Source: Neopestalotiopsis rosae
Taxonomy: Eukaryota > Ascomycota > Sordariomycetes > Amphisphaeriales > Sporocadaceae
Direction: 5' to 3'
Length of the DNA stretch: 64,000 nt
Assembly (NCBI GenBank): GCA_023078685.1
Contig: JALGAS010000004.1
Location: 992,001 to 1,056,000, forward strand
The notes beneath the pieces were generated by a model. The model was given only the letters and a program-made list of their open reading frames with translations, was not told where the DNA came from and ran no database searches. Each line of letters starts with the position of its first letter. Within the stretch, counting starts at the first letter, position 1. Made by a program: the position numbers and the translations under genes. Positions 38,083 through 49,347 of this stretch are shown in pieces.

Positions 38083-39409
38083 TCACCCACGGGAAAGATG
38101 CACCGCGTTCCACAGACCATCAGAAACGCTCTTGACAGTGCTGATGAGGAGCGACCATTGGCTGCTCACGGCACCCACAGCCGGAGGAACAGCAGCAGCT
38201 GCTGCCGCTTGGGGGTAGCCAGTCACCTCCCAACACCAGTCCTCCGTGTCCTCGGAGTTGCCCCTTTGGATGGAGGCCATGAGCTGCGAGAGCTCGACCA
38301 GCTTGCCGTTGCCGGCCTCGGAGCTACTGAAGGAGTACTTCTCGTTTGTGGAAAGTCTCGAGATGCTACGAACGGGCACGGCTGCGGCAGCTGTACCAAC
38401 AGCCACGACTTCGTCCAGGTCTGCGATTGAGGTAAATGGAACCTTTGCAATTCAATTATGTTAGTCTCGATGATAGATAAGATTTTCCATTGCCGGGAAT
38501 AAGAGAAATGCTTACCTCGCCCTTCTCGACGACCCAGCCCTCGCGCTCGGCCAACCTGACCATGCTATCACTCGTGGTGCTGGCAATGGCGTTCTCAGTC
38601 TGAGGAACAACGAGCACGTCCCTGCCGTCGCGCGTCTTCCTGTGTCCCAGGAACCCGCTGGTGGAAAACTCCTCCACCAAGGACCGGGTGGCGCTGTCCA
38701 GGTGTAGCGTGATGCCGTATCCCATCTCCCGGGCCTTGGCCGCGTGCCGCCAGACGGGCGCGTAGTTGCCGCCGACCTTGTACCCGCCCATGCCGCGGGG
38801 CGCCGCGCGGTCAAAGTCCTCGAGGACGACGCCGTCGATGGCGGCGGAGCCGTGGTAAGGGCGCGTGGGCTGCACGTAGACGGCCAGGATGATCTCCTCG
38901 GGAGGGGCGAGGGCCAGGCGGGTCGACGCGCCGAACAGCACGGGACGGATGTACAGGTACGCCTCCTCGCCCGCGGGCGGCACGAACTCGGCATTGTGGG
39001 CCACGGCGAGGCGCAGGCACTCGAGGAAGAGGTCCTGCGACGGCGCGGGCAGCGACACGGACCCGGCAGACCGCTGCATGCGCGCCGCGTGGAACCGCGG
39101 CCGGAAGATGGTGATGCGGTCGCCCTCGGCGCGGAAGGCCTTGAGGCCCTCGTAGCACTGCTGGCCGTAGTTGAGGCCCGGGGACAGCCCGCTGACGCTG
39201 ATGTTGGGGTCTGCCACCAGCTTAGGCTCTGTCCACTGGCCCGTCGACAAGTGAAAGCGTGTCTCAATGTGGCCGTTTACCTGAAGGTCATAGGCGAGGC
39301 CAAGTGTCGACCAGTCTGTATGATCAAGGTTAGGAAATTTGAGTCTCAAGATTTGGCAACTGTTTGGAGAGATCATACCAATGTCCTTCTTTGCAGCTGG
39401 TGCAGACAT
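38083..39409 (-). CDS. Class IV (branched-chain type) aminotransferase, TOXF-like
   Basis: Predicted exons are complement(38083..38442, 38516..39315, 39379..39409), giving 396 residues. It is a PLP fold type IV enzyme. LNYGQQCYEGLKAFR near 60-75, IFRPRFHAARMQRSA near 80-95, the Schiff-base lysine in GGYKVGGNYAP (about residue 190) and LVEEFSTSGF after it are the standard BCAT landmarks. BCATs convert 2-oxo acids to amino acids. In the HC-toxin and apicidin pathways the homologues are proposed to aminate the 2-oxo fatty acid made by the dedicated FAS, giving the 2-amino-decanoyl-type residue. I infer that role here. The C-terminus continues past the usual WCWEV end with about 55 residues containing an Ala-rich run. 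The extension may be real or may reflect an unrecognised intron. The coding region is markedly G+C-rich relative to the NRPS. Confidence 0.92.
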
Positions 39410-41087
39410 CTTTGAAAAGTCCGAAGGCGAGAGAGGGTAAAACGATACAAGATGTCAAGCATGAGTATCTGTAAGACCGCGCTGGGCGTACAAGACTCGG
39501 TCAGGATGTAGCAATGCAAATTCAGCAATGAGCAAGTTGTCGTGAGTGTATCTTGTATGAGTATCGACGAAATTGACAAGAGGGTCTTGGCAGCTACAGT
39601 CGAAGTTGTTTACAATACTTTTTTTTGCTGGGTGATGGAATTCATTATAGGAAATTGAATCCCGTACCCCAACACGACTTATAAAACTTAATTGCAGGGA
39701 GCGGCCATAAGTGCAACAAATCACTCTCACGGTTACGGCTGTAATGATGACTCTCGACTTACTGGTTGCACTGGGGCTTTCAATGGTTCTAGTGGGTAAT
39801 GATGCGACAAGCAACATAATCATAATCTAATCGGGATGCATTGAGAAGGGCCTCGAGATGTTGTTGGTGAGTGTGTAGTAAACCACCAATAGTAAGCCCA
39901 CTATCAGTAATGACCTTTTGTGGTGACACTTTAAGCTCACCAGAGCTAAAACGTTCATTGGGCAAACAGTAAGGTATTTGTTGTCATTTCAAGTATCCGA
40001 GGTACAATGCCTAATAATCGGGAAAAATATAGAGAGCCTTATGTTTTTCATGTCGCTTGTTCACCGGTTTCGTCCTTCGTTACGTTGGTAACAGCTGATG
40101 ACCGGGGCTGGCTACGACAACCTTCTAGAAGTGATTCGCAATATGGCGGTTGGAAGGATCTTCAGCTGCATTGGCCTTCCCACAGTTTGTCCTCCACTAT
40201 GAATGCCAAATAAACACGGCTCTATTCGATCAAGGTTGATTTTCGCCGTCGAAAAAAGGCCGGTTTTCAGGTCCGAAGGAGTGGGAGTTAGCTGCATAGT
40301 AACCAATTTTAGGGGATCAAAGGGTCCTTGCATCACCCTAGTCAGGTAGAGCTGAGCTGCACTTGACAAAATCCGCCGCCACGCAGACACACGATCCTTC
40401 CTTGCAGGCCATGCGACAGATGGTGGACCGGGCGAATGTTTCTCACCTCGTCCCCTTGATCCTCCCTCCGACGTGTAATGCTGAATATGCTTGACTTTAC
40501 TGCTAGCTTACGTTATACGACCTTTCGCGATTTCCACCGACAAGCCCAAGCTAATTTATTAGAGACGGATGAGGAATTTCCACTCAAAAAGGCGGCCGCT
40601 TCGTATATTTGGAATAGTCCCAAATACTCTGAATCTATTTCAGTAAGAACGTGCTTTGTATCGCTTGCAAAAGGTGCCGGTTTTTGTTATTCGATAATCT
40701 GGCGTCTGTCGGTAATCAGAGCTCGCTGGGTGTGACATGGACGTGGATCAAGCGGCGTAACCCATGGCGGATGCGATGTTGATGATTTTATGAAGGGCAG
40801 AAGCAATCATACTTCGGCATACTCTAAAGAATACATTTTTCTAGTGCTGGTCTGAATCAAGTCTATTTGAATAGTAGAACAGTTTCTGTAATTGACGTGA
40901 CTACAAGGCGGTATAACCAATCCATACGCACTAAAACGCCCTGAATTAAGAACCCCGCTCAAACAATGAGCACTTCTAACAACATTGAAGCTTCCTAATA
41001 TACAAACAACATCTTATGTGCCATTTCCAATCGTAATCTGACTATCATAATACGCCCATTCCCAGAGGCGTTTTCTCTTCTTCTAGC
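39410..41087. other. Aminotransferase promoter and P450 3' flank
   Basis: This 1.7 kb stretch contains no supported gene. It includes an exact TGACGTGA at 40893-40900, 1.5 kb upstream of the aminotransferase start. Small frames (39455-39823, 40112-40390, 40478-40735) have no recognisable features. Confidence 0.5.
40893..40900 (+). promoter_or_regulatory. Second Api-box-like element TGACGTGA
   Basis: This is an exact non-coding copy of the octamer found upstream of the NRPS. It lies between the aminotransferase promoter and the 3' end of the P450 gene, rather far (1.48 kb) from the nearest start codon. Its role is uncertain. Confidence 0.3.
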
Positions 41088-42844
41088 CTACACTGCCTGA
41101 CGAGGAGAAAATTGAAGCCATGGGCCATTCTTCTGGCAAGTGACGTGATCGTAGAGCTGGAACTCGTTTGATCGGTGTCTGCCGTGCGCAGCTCCCTCTT
41201 GGCCACGTCCGATACTGCCTTTTTCGCCGTCGGCAAACTTGAAGTCTCCGACGAACAGAATGGTGGCAATGGTGAGCATCATCTCCGTGTTGGCAAGGCC
41301 CTTGCCGAGGCAGCCGCGCGCACCGACGGAGAAGGGGTTGTAGACAGAACGGGCGCGCTCGATGCTGCCGGTGCCGTCGTCCATCAGCCAGCGCTCGGGC
41401 TTGTACCGGAACGGGTCCGCGTAGTACTTGGCGTCGTGGTGGACCGAGTAGATGGACACGCCCGCGTCCATGCCGGCGGGCACCTGGCGGGAGTCGACCG
41501 TGGCGCCGCCGGGCGCGGTGGCCTCGCGCCACAGGGCCGAGCCCACGGGCGGCGACATGCGGAGGGCCTCGTCGATACAGGCGCGCGTGTAGTGGCAGGA
41601 GGCCAGGGTGGCGCCGAGGCGGACCTCCTGGCGGGTCTTGAACTTGCTGCGCACCTCGGCGGCCGCCTTGGCGTACTCCTCGCGGTTGTCGGCCAGGTAG
41701 AAGAGGACCGAGGCAAAGGCGGTCGACGATGTGTCGGAGCCGGCAACGATCAGAGTGGACGACTCGGCGGCAATCTCGTCGGGCTGGAACCCCTCGCCCG
41801 TCTCGGGGTCCTTGGCGGCCGCGAGGTTGGCGAAAACGTCGGCGTCGTCGCTGGTGGCCGAGTGAATGTCAATCGAGGTTGTCTTGCCCTTCTCCAGGCG
41901 GTCCTTAACGACGCGCAACACAAACTTGACGAATCGGTTCCGGGCGACAATGGCATCGCGGAATATGTACTTGTCAATCTTCATGGCCGCGAACTTGGGG
42001 AACTGGATCAAGGCTCCCATGCGAACATTTGAACGGTCAATCGTCTCAACCACATAGCGGAAGCGCTCATTGCCCAGCAAGTCGTACTTGGCACCAAAAA
42101 CCACGTCGGCCATGATGTCAAAAGAGAGATAGTTGCCTAGGTCACTGTCAGTCGTCTGATGTCCAGGGGCATCGCTTCATCACTTACACCACTTTGACAT
42201 GTCCTTTGGCTCACTCCAGTTCTCGGCTCCGTCGTGACTATGGGCGGGGAAAGCGAGGTCGCAGAACTTGTTGATGTGATTCGCGATTCTGTGCTCGTAG
42301 CCTCGCTGGGCTTTCTCCGAGACTCCCTGGGCCATGATTCTACGTCTTCGGGCATGATCCTTTCCTCCACGAATGGTCAAGGTGTTGGGAGCTCGGTGCA
42401 CCATTGGGGCATATCCCTGAGACTTGAGGAACTTTGGTGCGGCAGTGAGACCGTAAATGTCACGAAGACCTTCGGCAGTGTTGAACATCAATCGATTCGG
42501 GCCATATCGAACATAGTCGCCTATGATAGTTAGTGCCACCATACTCAGATGAACGGGTCTCATTCAGGACCTACCATATTTCTGATGCGACCTCCACATA
42601 TCCAGATGAATGTCTCCTTTCCAGCCATGGTAAGATGCGTACGCATCGGTGAATTTGGCTAGGAACGGCCCTGGATAGCGTGCCAATGGATGAAGAAAAG
42701 CCAGATAAAACAACCTCGTGAGCAGCTAGAAATACCGTCAGCCATATTTAGTCTTTGCACCGAGAGGTCAAGTCCACAAACATAAGTCGCTGCAATGCCG
42801 ACGCAGGCCAGCGCCGCTGTGTGTCCTAGTGATGAGGAGGCCAT
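41088..42844 (-). CDS. Cytochrome P450 monooxygenase
   Basis: Predicted exons are complement(41088..42136, 42188..42520, 42575..42725, 42782..42844), giving 531 residues. A hydrophobic N-terminal anchor ([21 protein letters not shown]) precedes a Pro-rich hinge (HPLARYPGP). The I-helix has AGSDTSST near 314, the K-helix has EALR near 372, and the heme loop [10 protein letters not shown] carries the thiolate Cys near 458, so the enzyme looks functional. It is probably ER-anchored and needs a P450 reductase. HC-toxin and apicidin-type pathways need oxidations of the fatty chain or amino acid; this is the only P450 in the window and the obvious candidate, but its substrate cannot be read from the sequence. 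The start at 42844 is chosen for its anchor; an in-frame ATG at 42883 would add 13 residues. It diverges from the FAS alpha gene across a 907-base promoter. Confidence 0.92.
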
Positions 42845-43751
42845 GGCCGTGACAATAACATACGATGCCGTGTTACGAACCAAAATGAAAGGCGTTAAGT
42901 CGAAAACAAGAAAATGAGTATAAATGGTCAGAGATGCAGTTCAAAAGGCGATATACTCTGGTCCAGACTGGTATCTCTCTGGGTTCTGCTCAGTAAGTCA
43001 CTGCTGATCTACTAGATACACTTCATTTCCATTGCCATGGCGGCATAGTGGCATATATTTGAGAGTACACAGCGCCTGATTCATCGCAGGCTTTCACATG
43101 AACTCGGAACTCAGACTATTGCATCGCGAATGCAAGACTGGATGGAATGTTTATGGGCCGTTGACAGTCCAGATGCATACAGATTACTATGGTCTTTTCT
43201 GTTCGCTTAATTCGCCGTCGCTAGACGTGGTGTTGCTGAGAAATAGTAAGCAGTTCCAATGACAGCGGAGTGTCGCTGAAGAAACCCCACTAAGTTTTGC
43301 TGGAGATGGCGCTAATACCGTACCTGTACAGCGACCACAAGGCGCTGACAGTCCAACGCGGCCTTCACCTAAGCGACGCCCTGGAATACCCAGCTGAGTG
43401 AAGCGCTATTCTGGGATAGTTGGGCGCACTAAGCAATGGACCCGTGATGATACCATCATCGTGAGCAAAAAAGGCTTCAATATCGTGGTCCTGCCAATTA
43501 TTCTTGCATTTCAACATACGATTCAGCATCATTCCATTCATCGGCGTACTCTTCACTCATTTCATCGCTGTGTCCATACATCATCTGTCTTTCACATCAA
43601 GGATACCCTAGATCTTGTTGTCAAGTCAAATTTACACCTAGTCGTACATTTTGTACCTTTTCTTTTGTCTTGGGCATTTTATTCGATCTTGAATTATTTA
43701 TTCTTCTCATCTTTGTTTTGACGTTTTTCTGAAATATACGACTGGTGCAAC
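42845..43751. promoter_or_regulatory. Shared divergent promoter of P450 and FAS alpha
   Basis: These 907 bases separate the two divergently transcribed start codons, so the genes are likely co-regulated. The FAS alpha side has pyrimidine-rich tracts just before the start codon. I found no exact TGACGTGA here; AGACGTGG at about 43214 is the nearest form. The short frames present have no recognisable features. Confidence 0.55.
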
Positions 43752-46700
43752 ATGGAGCACCCTCCGCAGTATACTCCAACCGAGCAGGAGCTCACACAAA
43801 TTCTGGTCACTGAGCTCTTGGCGTGAGTTCTTGAGACTTTTATGTTATTATACTCAACTCCGCTAACAATCGCTACCGCTAGGCATCAATTCTGCTTTCC
43901 AGTACAATGGTAAGGCTTCCTTTCAGTTACCCAGGTATACACCAGTCGCTGATGCAACTTCTCAGGATCGATACGCAAGACACCATTCTCCGCGACTTTG
44001 CGACCGAGAGGATGGTGGAAATAGGACCGGCAGAAGTATGTAAAGCAGCACTTGAACACTGTTGTGTGCGAAACTGACCATACAACACAGACGCTGGTGA
44101 ACATGGCCAAGAAGACCCTCAAGGCTGGGTATGAATCACAAGATATCGCACGTGGCCTACAACGTGAGCTTCTCAGCTACAAGAAGAACGTTGACGCTAT
44201 ATACTATAAGATACAGGCGGAAGAGGCCACCGCTAGTGCTTCCAAGACACCTGCAGTCGTGAACGCTGCCCCAACACCAGCTGCTACCGCACCTGTAGCT
44301 CCTGCTCCGGTAGCAGCTGCCCCTCAAACTATTTCTGTGCCCGATAAGGCTCTCGAGCCCATTGATACCCTATCTACCCTCGTGGCTGTGGCACTCAAGA
44401 AATCGGTCGGGGATATCTCCAAAGACCAGACTATCAAGGCACTCTGTGGCGGTAAGTCGAAGTCCATGGATGTAGCATCTTGCATTGACTAATACGCCGT
44501 AGGGAGATCTACTGTTCAAAATGAGATCATTGGCGACCTTACCAAAGAGTTTGGATCGCTACCAGAGCAACCAGAGGATATTGCGCTCACAGATCTCGGT
44601 GTAAATCTGGCTGATTCCGGCGTTGGCAGCAAGCTGGGAGCGTGCACCAATGCACTGGTCGGCAAAGCTGCCTCTGCCAAACTGCCCGCAGGCTCCAACA
44701 TTGCCAGCCTCCGCAGCTACCTCGACGGTCGTTGGGGATTCAAGCAAGGCCTTCAAGATCGCGCACTGCTCTTTGTCGTTGCTCGCCAGCCGAGCTCCAG
44801 GTTGCCGAGCGAGAAGGAACTTCACTCATTCTTGGATGAAATTGCCCAAGATGTTCTACGCAGCGTCGGTGTCGATCCTGCCAGCCTGTCATCCGGTGGC
44901 GCACAGGGCTCCTCCGCTGGGGCTACCGCAGTTTCCTCCGAGGCTCTCGATGCTCTGCAAAAGGAGCAACGCGGCCAGGACAAGACACTGCTTGATTTGT
45001 ACGCAAAGCGCCTTGGCTTTGATTTGCAAGAGGCAGGCATCCAGGGGAAGAAGTCGAAAGCAATGATTGAAGAGCTACAAAACAAGATCGACGCCTGGAG
45101 TGCTGAGCATGGAGAAGCTTATGAGCGTGGTATCGCTCCCAAGTTTGACACCAAGAAGATTCGAAAGTACGATTCGTACTGGAACTGGGTTGTGCAAGAT
45201 ATATTGTCCCTCTTCTCCACCGCCATGACCGGCCAGGCCGAGAAGTTTGAGGCACAGATCAGAGAGCGCCTTACGAGGTTCCCGATCCGAGTAACGCCAC
45301 AGCTCTTGGATGTAACCCAGTATCTTTTGCGCACACTCAAGGACTTGCCCGAAAGCCCAAGAAAGGAAGTCACACAGGAGTGGCTGCAAGACTTGCAAAG
45401 AGCTTGCACGTCTGCTAACGCCAAGCAACAGCCTTCGTTTAAGAACTCAGTAGTCTCCACAGTGCCAGTCTTGCACATTGACGATAAGGGCAAGATCTCC
45501 GTCCACGAGATGCCGCGTATCTCTCGCACTACGGATGCCATGTCCGTCATGTCTCTGGACGATAACGATGATGCTTCTTCCAATATCGACGGTTTCTCCT
45601 ATCGATCAGGGATAACGACGCCTTCCGTGTCCGAAGCCGTCTTCAGTCGTCACCCAGCCAGAGCAATGTCGGGCGCCGACTCGCCCCTCAGCTCGACCTA
45701 TACGAGTCCAGTTTACGTCGAAGGCGGTCCATCGCCAGCAGCGAGCTATCCTGGTGCCTCGAGTCTAAAATGGACCCCCGAGCTTCAGACCAAGGGCCGA
45801 AGTGGGTGGCGCCGAAATGACGACATTACCAACGGTTATCTGCGGTGGTTTCAAAAGGCGTCGACGGACGGTGTCTCTTTCAACGAAAAGGCGATACTCG
45901 TGACTGGTGCAGGAAAGAACTCTATCGGCTCCGAAATTGTCGCCATGTCCCTGGCTGCTGGTGGTAAAGTGCTGGTCACGACCAGTTCCTACTCAAAGGC
46001 AACTGTGGACTACTACCAAGACCTGTATCGCCAGCATGGTGCCCGACAATCGCAACTTGTAGTGGCTCCCTTCAATGGCGGCAGTAACCAAGATATCCAG
46101 AACTTGGTCAACTACATCTACGATGACGCTTCCAAGGGCGGTCTCGGATGGGACCTTGACCATGTCATCCCCTTTGCTGCTGTCGGCGAAGCTGGCCGGG
46201 CTGTCGATGGTATCGATGACAAGTCCGAGTTGGCGCATCGAGTCATGCTCACCAACCTGGTGAGGCTGTTGGGTGCCGTCAAATCCAACAAGGCGCAAAG
46301 GCGCATCGAGACACACCCGACTCACGTTCTACTCCCCCTGTCGCCCAACCACGGCATCTTCGGCCAGGATGGACTCTACGCCGAGTCCAAGATTGGTCTG
46401 GAAGCACTCATGAACAAGTGGTGGTCTGAGGACTGGAACGATTACCTGACACTGTGCGGAACCGTCATTGGCTGGACCCGAGGAACTGGTCTGATGAGCA
46501 ATAATGATGTTCTCGCAACCGGTATCGAAGAAGACTTAGGCATCCGCACTTTTTCTGCTTCCGAAATGGCTTGGCACATTGTTGGTCTCATGGACTCCAG
46601 TGTGGCCTCTTTCTGTGATCTCGAGCCTCTGATGGCTGATCTTACCGGAGGCCTATCGGCTTCTATGAACTTGAAGCCAGTCCTAGACCAGATCCAGGAC

Positions 46701-49152
46701 AATATCAACTCAAAGAGTGAGATAAAGAAGGCCATTGCCAAGGAAGAGGCTATTGAGTCAGGAGAAGATGCGTCTATTATGCCCGAGCCTAAGAAGCTCT
46801 CAAAGAAGGCTCAGATTCACGTAGAAGAAGTCAACCTGCCCGACTTCAAGGAGCTCAAGCCTCTTGCTGCCAATCTCCAAGGTATGGTTGATCTCGAACG
46901 AGTTGTAGTAGCTGTCGGATTCGGTGAAGCTGGTAAGTCAAGGCTCTCCATGAATGCTTATACTTGAGTTAACAACTTCTAGGACCCTGTGGTAGTGCTC
47001 GAACACGCTGGGAAGCCGAATGCTCTGGTACCTTCTCAGTCGATGGGTGCGTCGAGCTTGCATGGATCATGGGCCTCATCAAGTACCACAACGGTCCATT
47101 GCAGGGCAAAGACTACTGCGGCTGGATTGATGCAGAGACCAAGGCTCCCATCGCCGATGCTGACGTCAAGTCCAAGTATGAGGACTATATCGTAGAACAT
47201 ACCGGCATCCGCGTTATTGAGTCACAGGAACATGATCTGACTACCCCGGACAAGCAACAAGTCCTCCACGAGGTTGTTATTACAGAAGACCTCGAACCAT
47301 TTGAGGTTTCCCTGGAGACCGCCGAAGACTTCAAGAGAGAGCATGGTGACAAGGTGGTCATCACCGAAACCCCCGATGGACAGTACTCGGTATCTCTCAA
47401 GGCCGGCACAACGCTCATGATTCCAAAGGCTGTGACTTTCAAGAATGCAGTCGGGGCACAGCTTCCAACTGGTTGGGATCCTAGAATCTATGGCATTCCC
47501 GAGGACATCATTGGCCAGGTTGACCCAATCACGCTGTACGCCCTTGTCTCGACCGTGGAGGCGTTCTTGTCGGCTGGTATTACCGACCCGTATGAGCTCT
47601 ACAAGCACATCCATGTTTCCGATCTGGGTAATGCCGTCGGTGCCAGTCTTGGAGGTGTCAAGTCGCTTGAGAAGATGTTCAAGCGAAGGTTCCTCGATCG
47701 CCAGGTGCAAAAGGATATCCTTGCCGAAACCTTTGTCAACACCACTGCCGCTTGGATCAACATGCTTCTCGTTGGCTCTTCTGGGCCAATCCGTACACCA
47801 GTTGGTGCTTGCGCCACTTCGCTTGAGAGTCTCGACACTGGCTATGACTTGATCATGAACGGAAAGGCCAAAGCGGTGCTTGTGGGTGGTACAGACGCCC
47901 TTGAGCGCGACACCGCTGGCGAGTTCGCCAACATGCAGGCCACCATTGACGCCGAGAAAGACGCAGCTGCAGGCCGCACCCCGAAGGAGGCGTCCCGACC
48001 TACCACCACCACCCGTGGAGGTTTCGTCGAGGCCGAAGGATGCGGCATTCAGCTACTTACCACCGCAAAGTTAGCTCTTGATATGGGACTGCCGATCCGT
48101 GGTATCATTGCGCTAACACATACGGCCTCTGACAAGATTGGTCGGTCGGTCCCTGCTCCAGGCAAGGGTGTACTGACGATTGCAAGCGAGAAGCAGAACA
48201 AGTTCATGTCGCCTTTGCTGGACATTGCCCACCGCCGCCGACACCTCTCGCACCGTCTGCACCAGATTGAGGAGAAGCGCGATATGGAGCTGACCTGGCT
48301 CAATGAGCGCCTCTCATCCATGCGAGGCCGCCGCACCTCGGTGGACACGGTCGTCGAGGACAACATCACGACGGACGAGTTTGCCGAACAGTGCCGCCGC
48401 GACATTGAGGCCGACGCTCAGCGCGCCTTCAAAGAGGCGCAGAATACCTATGGAAACGAGTTCTGGAAGCACGACGACTCCATCTCGCCTCTCCGCGGTT
48501 CCCTGGCTGTCTGGGGCTTGACCATTGATGATCTCAGCGTCGCCAGCTTGCACGGCACCAGCACCAAGAAGAATGACACCAATGAGACGGGTGTTGTACA
48601 AAGCCAGCTGTCCTTCCTTGGTAGGACTCAAGGCAATGTTTTGCCATGTGTGCTACAAAAAAGTCTTTTGGGTCACGGAAAGGGTGCAGCAGGTAGGCTC
48701 CTCCAAGTAAATCTACTATTCTGTGAAATGGATACTAATTTGATCATGATACAGGTGCCTTTGCAGTCAACGGATGTCTCCAGATGCTCAACACGGGCCT
48801 GATACCTGGCAACCGCAACGCCGATAACATTGACGCCGACCTGCAGAGTCGGGACCTCCTCTTCTTCCCTTCGCAGACGTACAGCACGCCGACGGGCATC
48901 AAGGCATTCAGCGTGACGTCGTTTGGTTTTGGCCAAAAGGGTGCCCAGGTCATTGGCGTTCACCCCAAGTACCTCTTTGCCACCGTCACCGAGAAACAGT
49001 ACGAGGCCTACAAGCTCAAGGTTGCCGCCCGCCAGACGCAGGCTACCCGCTTCCTGCAGGAGGCCATTTATGGAGGCAAGCTCGTGCAGCTCAAGGACAA
49101 GAGCGTGTATGAGGATAACGTGCTGGAAGAGACACTTTTGAACAGATATTAA
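43752..49152 (+). CDS. Fungal fatty acid synthase alpha subunit lacking the phosphopantetheine transferase domain (APS5-like)
   Basis: Predicted exons are 43752..43822, 43883..43909, 43966..44035, 44091..44451, 44503..46932, 46983..48692 and 48755..49152, giving 1688 residues. The short N-terminal exons encode the MPT-completing segment. An Ala/Pro linker leads to the ACP, whose modified serine is in GGRSTVQNE (about residue 179). The ketoreductase has VTGAGKNSIGSE near 643. The ketosynthase has its Cys in PVGACATS near 1263, LHGTSTKKND, and GHGKGAAGAF near 1550. The protein ends after the ketosynthase, whereas primary-metabolism Fas2 (about 1880 residues) continues into a phosphopantetheine transferase. 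Loss of that domain is characteristic of secondary-metabolism alpha subunits such as StcJ and HexA. An external PPTase must therefore activate the ACP. It should pair with the beta subunit at 16790-22655 to make the acyl chain of the 2-amino fatty acid. Confidence 0.95.
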
Positions 49153-49347
49153 GCTTAATTTGTATGCAATAAAAGGCGAGGTTTGGGAAAGGCATAGGCG
49201 TTCGGTGCATTGATTTCGGATGGATTAGCGGATATTATTTCTCCTTCATAATGCTATTTACTTAGATCTGTTGCTTGCTGACCTGATTTGAAATAACACA
49301 TACCAAAGCCTAAATTTAAGATGCTTTGAGTCTCGTCGAAGTGCCAC
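49153..49347. other. Convergent 3' intergenic region of FAS alpha and methyltransferase
   Basis: Only 195 bases separate the two stop codons. An AATAAA at 49168-49173 may serve as a polyadenylation signal for FAS alpha. Such signals are loosely conserved in fungi. Confidence 0.35.

Noticed and set aside
38512..39267. 251-codon frame rich in Arg/Ser/Pro in the aminotransferase region
   Set aside because: It is an alternative frame of the G+C-rich aminotransferase exon, which has clear BCAT motifs. The plus-strand frame at 38744-39415 is rejected for the same reason.
41141..41148. Exact TGACGTGA octamer
   Set aside because: It lies inside the P450 coding sequence near its 3' end (codons for Asp-His-Val-Thr), so it is most simply explained by coding constraint.
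41175..42032. 285-codon plus-strand frame
   Set aside because: Antisense shadow of the G+C-rich P450 exon 4; Gly/Val/Arg-rich without a domain.
47160..47167. TGACGTCA palindrome (CRE-like)
   Set aside because: It falls inside the FAS alpha coding region; another at about 2493 is inside the NRPS. No regulatory position.
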